Positions 41,347 to 44,189 of a stretch of 44,189 bases of DNA are shown one piece after another. The position numbers and the translations under genes are program-made. The stretch comes from Halieaceae bacterium (GTDB lineage Bacteria > Pseudomonadota > Gammaproteobacteria > Pseudomonadales > Halieaceae). Location: NCBI GenBank assembly GCA_028282105.1, contig JANQIO010000016.1:1-44189 (forward strand), written 5' to 3'. The first letter of the stretch is position 1; each line of letters begins with the position of its first letter. The notes below the pieces were generated by a model, which had not been told where the DNA came from, made no database searches, and saw nothing but the letters and a program-made list of their open reading frames with translations.

Positions 41347-41844
41347 TCATGCTGTGCGAGCGGCATTGGCTTCGATCCACTCACTGATGCGGCGCTTACG
41401 CGCTTCGCTTGAGTCGCCGGCGATACCGACAATCAATTCGGGCAGGCGAACCGCGGCGAGCGCCTCGCGGTAGCCGGCTTCGGCACTGCGGAAAGCGGCG
41501 GCGATCGTGCACGGCCCCTTGCACTCTGCCGGTGACGCTCCGCAGGGCCCGCTGCGGCGCACTTCCGTGCAGCGAAAGCTGGGCTGGGTGCCATCAATGG
41601 CGGCGGTGATATCCCACAAAGATACCGTCTCCGGTAGCCGCGAAAGCCGGTACCCACCTGCGGCGCCCCGCTTCGCAGAGACGATGCCCGCCCGGCTCAG
41701 TGCTTGTAACTGCTTGGCCAGATAAGGCGGCGGCACGCCGAGAAATTCAGCCAGCGCCTCTCCAGGCAACGTCGCACCCGGCGGCAATAACGCCAGCAAT
41801 GCGCAGGTATGCGCCGCCCACTCGACCCCTTTGCCAATCTTCAT
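41347..41844 (-). CDS. Rrf2-family transcriptional regulator
   Basis: A 165-residue winged-helix regulator. N-terminal EWAAHTCALLALLPPGATLPGEALAEFLGVPPPYLAKQLQ includes the recognition helix; GIVSAKRGAAGGYRLSR forms the wing. Four cysteines follow in a cluster (FRCTEVRRSGPCGASPAECKGPCTIA), more than the usual three Fe-S ligands of IscR/NsrR-type members, so an iron-sulphur cluster or metal is likely. It controls the downstream DoxX gene by inference. The 211 bases between it and ybdL (41845-42055) hold no gene; the AT-rich part near 41870-41930 probably contains its promoter. Confidence 0.88.
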   Translation of the reverse strand: MKIGKGVEWAAHTCALLALLPPGATLPGEALAEFLGVPPPYLAKQLQALSRAGIVSAKRGAAGGYRLSRLPETVSLWDITAAIDGTQPSFRCTEVRRSGPCGASPAECKGPCTIAAAFRSAEAGYREALAAVRLPELIVGIAGDSSEARKRRISEWIEANAARTA

Positions 41845-42055
41845 CTATCCCCTTTTGCCAAACAGCTATTGCGCTTATCGATCTATTGCGGACAATTATT
41901 ATCCGTAATAGCAGCGAAAATCAACCCCCCAAAAAAAGCTGGGATCGAAAGAGATCAAGGTAAAACCAAGAGCTCAGACTCTTCAGTATTGGAGATTCCA
42001 GATGTCTGCCCCCTTGATAAGCGAGAAGACTCCGGGATGCCGCTATACTCCTCGC

Positions 42056-43216
42056 ATGAATCAAGCTGAGCTACAGAATCACAGCAAACTGCCCAACGTG
42101 GGTACCACCATCTTTACGGTGATGTCGGCGCTGGCCAACGAGTGTGGGGCGATCAACCTGTCCCAGGGCTTCCCGGACTTCGATGGGCCGGATGCCCTGC
42201 GCGAGGCACTGGGCCGGCATGTGATGGCGGGTCACAACCAGTACGCACCGATGGCCGGCGTGCTAGCGCTGCGCGAACAGATTGCCGCCAAGCTGTCGCG
42301 CTACTACGGGGTGGCGGCAAATCCGGACACGGAGATCACCGTGGTGCCCGGCGCCACCGAGGCGATTTACTGCGCGATCACGGCCTGTATTCGCCCGGGT
42401 GATGAGGCCATCGTGTTCGACCCGGCCTACGACAGCTATGAGCCGGCGATCAGCCTGAGCGGCGGGATTACCCGGCATATTCCGCTGACCCTGCCAGAGT
42501 TTGCGATTGACTGGGATCAGGTCGAGGACACCATCAACGCGCGGACACGGCTGATCATTATCAACTCACCCCACAACCCCACCGGCGCCATTCTGCAGGA
42601 TGCCGACCTGCGCCGGCTTGAGCGGTTGGCAGAGGTCCATGACCTGTATGTGGTGAGCGACGAGGTCTACGAGCATCTGTTGTTCGACGGCGAGCGTCAC
42701 TGCTCGGTGCTGCAATACCCGGGCCTGCGGGCCCGCAGCTTTGCCGCCTTTTCCTTCGGCAAGACGTTTCACATCACCGGCTGGAAAACCGGCTATTGCG
42801 TGGCGCCGCCGGCGCTGACCGCGGAGATGCGCAAGGTTCACCAGTTCGTGGCTTTTGTGGCGGTGACGCCGGTGCAGCTGGCGCTGGCAGACTTTATGGC
42901 AGAGGACCCGGACTTCGCCGCCGGCCTGGCGGATTTCTACCAGGCCAAGCGCGACCTGTTCTGTACCGCGGTGGCCGACTCGCGATTCAGCCTAACCCCC
43001 AGCGCCGGCACCTACTTCCAGTTGCTGGACTACAGCGCCATAAGTGAGGAGCACGATCGCGAGCTGGCCGAACGCCTCACGCGGGAACATGGCATCGCGT
43101 CGATTCCCGTGTCGGTATTCTGCGAACAGCCGTTGGACGGCCGCTACCTGCGCTTCTGCTTTGCCAAGACCGACGCCGTATTGGAGCAGGCCGGGGAGAT
43201 CCTGTGCCGCATCTGA
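42056..43216 (+). CDS. ybdL: YbdL-type methionine/glutamine-phenylpyruvate-like aminotransferase
   Basis: A 386-residue fold-type I class I aminotransferase. INLSQGFPDFDGP is the family opening, NQYAPMAGVLALREQIA follows, GATEAIYCAI, NSPHNPTG, VSDEVYEHLLFDG and SFGKTFHITGWKTGYCVAP (Schiff-base Lys in SFGKTFH) are all present. YbdL converts methionine (and aromatic or His) with a 2-oxo acid, and orthologues act with YafV in methylthio-oxobutyrate recycling. The ATG at MNQAEL was chosen because it aligns with the family start; an earlier in-frame ATG adds only 18 residues. It is followed 22 bases later by the omega-amidase gene. Confidence 0.93.
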   Translation: MNQAELQNHSKLPNVGTTIFTVMSALANECGAINLSQGFPDFDGPDALREALGRHVMAGHNQYAPMAGVLALREQIAAKLSRYYGVAANPDTEITVVPGATEAIYCAITACIRPGDEAIVFDPAYDSYEPAISLSGGITRHIPLTLPEFAIDWDQVEDTINARTRLIIINSPHNPTGAILQDADLRRLERLAEVHDLYVVSDEVYEHLLFDGERHCSVLQYPGLRARSFAAFSFGKTFHITGWKTGYCVAPPALTAEMRKVHQFVAFVAVTPVQLALADFMAEDPDFAAGLADFYQAKRDLFCTAVADSRFSLTPSAGTYFQLLDYSAISEEHDRELAERLTREHGIASIPVSVFCEQPLDGRYLRFCFAKTDAVLEQAGEILCRI

Positions 43217-43238
43217 ACAGCACCGAGGACATGAACTC

Positions 43239-44027
43239 ATGAGCGACCTGCATATTGCTTTGGTGCAAAGCGAGCTGGCCTGGGAAGACCCGACAGCCAA
43301 CCGCGAGCACTTCGAGCGCGCCCTGGAAGACCTGCCACGGGAGATCGACCTGGTGTTGCTGCCGGAAATGTTCAGCACCGGCTTTTCCATGAACGCTAAA
43401 GCCCTGGCGGAGCCGGTGGCCGGCGACACCGAAACCTGGCTGGGCGCCCTGGCCCGGGAACACGACGCCGCCGTCATCGGCTCACTGCCCGTGCGCGACG
43501 GCGATGCCATCTACAACCGGCTGCTGTTCGTCACGCCGGACGGCGACAAGCATGTCTACGACAAGCGCCACCTGTTCACCATGTCCGGCGAGCACGAACA
43601 CTACGCCGCCGGCAGTGAGCGCCTGGTCGTCAACTGGCGCGGCTGGCGTATCTGCCCGATGGTCTGCTACGACCTGCGCTTCCCGGTGTGGATGCGCAAC
43701 CGGCCGCTCGATGACTCCGGCGCCTACGATCTGCTGGCGGTGGTGGCCAACTGGCCCTCCAAGCGCGCCCATCACTGGCGCGCCCTGCTGCTGGCCCGTG
43801 CCATCGAAAACCAGGCCTGCTGTGTGGGCCTCAACCGCGTCGGCAGCGACGCCAACGGCCTCGACTACACCGGCGACAGCCTGGTCTACGCCGCCGACGG
43901 CAAACTGCTGCTGGACTGCGAAGACCGCGCCGGCGTCTTCACCACCACCCTGGAACGCGAACCCCTCGACACCTACCGCCGCAAATTCCCCCTGCACGCG
44001 GACGCTGATCCGTTTACTGTCGGCTAG
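43239..44027 (+). CDS. yafV: Omega-amidase (YafV/Nit2-type nitrilase-family hydrolase)
   Basis: A 262-residue nitrilase-superfamily enzyme that hydrolyses 2-oxoglutaramate or 2-oxosuccinamate, products of glutamine or asparagine transamination. The Glu-Lys-Cys triad is visible: Glu in LLPEMFSTGFSM, Lys in YDKRHLF, Cys in PMVCYDLRFPVW. The FAVV-like strand before the first motif and ENQACCVGLNRVG near the C-terminus are typical. Pairing with ybdL fits a glutamine-transaminase/omega-amidase cycle that salvages methionine. Same strand and 22-base spacing indicate an operon. Confidence 0.93.
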   Translation: MSDLHIALVQSELAWEDPTANREHFERALEDLPREIDLVLLPEMFSTGFSMNAKALAEPVAGDTETWLGALAREHDAAVIGSLPVRDGDAIYNRLLFVTPDGDKHVYDKRHLFTMSGEHEHYAAGSERLVVNWRGWRICPMVCYDLRFPVWMRNRPLDDSGAYDLLAVVANWPSKRAHHWRALLLARAIENQACCVGLNRVGSDANGLDYTGDSLVYAADGKLLLDCEDRAGVFTTTLEREPLDTYRRKFPLHADADPFTVG

Positions 44028-44056
44028 TTGTTCCGAGCTGGCTTCTGTCAGCATGG

Positions 44057-44120
44057 TACCGGCAGACCTTACATCCTTTTTCCTCCGGAAAAAGCACATA
44101 AGGTCTGTCCACACTGAATT
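44057..44120. repeat. TACCGGCAGA hairpin repeat, copy 3
   Basis: Begins TACCGGCAGACCTTACATCC, passes through a TTTTTCCTCCGGAAAAAG tip and ends GCACATAAGGTCTGTCCACA. Compared with copies 1 and 2, the stem sequence has changed on both sides (CCTTA with TAAGG in place of CTCAT with ATGAG), so pairing is kept. It lies 30 bases after the yafV stop and may help to end that transcript. The last 70 bases of the window show no gene. Confidence 0.75.
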
Positions 44121-44189
44121 GGCATTGAGGGCGAGGGCTCAATGAGTTGAACACCCTGGATATTCGGGTAACAGATCACTTCCGACTCC

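Overview
The window is GC-rich, densely packed chromosomal DNA. It looks like a marine, heterotrophic gammaproteobacterium of the Halieaceae/Cellvibrionales type. That placement is an inference from gene content (a YbdL/YafV-type pair, YtoQ, gcdR-gcdHG, fused indolepyruvate oxidoreductase) and from GGGGTCAGAGCCC-type intergenic hairpins; no rRNA or other marker gene is present. No tRNA, rRNA, CRISPR array, prophage or complete insertion sequence was seen.

Left third (1-20.4 kb): an amine-catabolism island. It opens with the 3' part of a spermidine-dehydrogenase-like flavoprotein, a lipoprotein with a beta-propeller look, a small unknown protein and an eight-helix membrane protein. Two minus-strand gene trains follow. 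The first (10202 to 3333) encodes a PaiB-like flavin protein, a PuuC-like aldehyde dehydrogenase, a sodium:solute symporter, a phytoene-desaturase-like FAD oxidoreductase and an MFS carrier. The second (20270 to 10968) encodes a class III aminotransferase, two more paralogous FAD oxidoreductases, a GcvT/DmdA-like folate-dependent demethylase, a lone ATP-grasp acyl-CoA ligase domain, a glutamine-synthetase-like (PuuA-class) ligase and a Rieske oxygenase of the glycine-betaine-demethylase type. Most junctions are ATGA or TGATG overlaps. A divergent TetR/BetI-like gene and the aminotransferase gene share an intergenic region centred on a perfect 36-bp palindrome. Together they read as uptake and stepwise oxidation, demethylation or gamma-glutamylation of an unidentified, probably methylated or polyamine-like, substrate. 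Two gene fragments are embedded here: the start of a GFA (formaldehyde-activating) domain fused by TGATG overlap to the symporter gene, and a crotonase C-terminus in front of the ligase gene.

Middle (21.2-32.8 kb): an M13 peptidase lipoprotein; a glutarate-catabolism unit (LysR gcdR, divergent gcdH and CaiB-type gcdG); a SnoaL-like protein; an unusual QueD/PTPS-family protein lacking the usual Cys; MatB malonyl-CoA synthetase; an SDR; a YhhQ-type queuosine-precursor transporter; a cupin; YtoQ; and a SpoIIAA-like protein. Two families of short hairpin repeats lie in the gaps.

Right third (32.8-44.2 kb): amino-acid degradation (leucine dehydrogenase, fused indolepyruvate ferredoxin oxidoreductase, divergent Lrp/AsnC regulator), a GNAT acetyltransferase with a TTG start, a YtcJ-like amidohydrolase lipoprotein, an Rrf2-DoxX pair, and a methionine-aminotransferase/omega-amidase pair (ybdL-yafV). 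A third copy of the second hairpin repeat closes the window.
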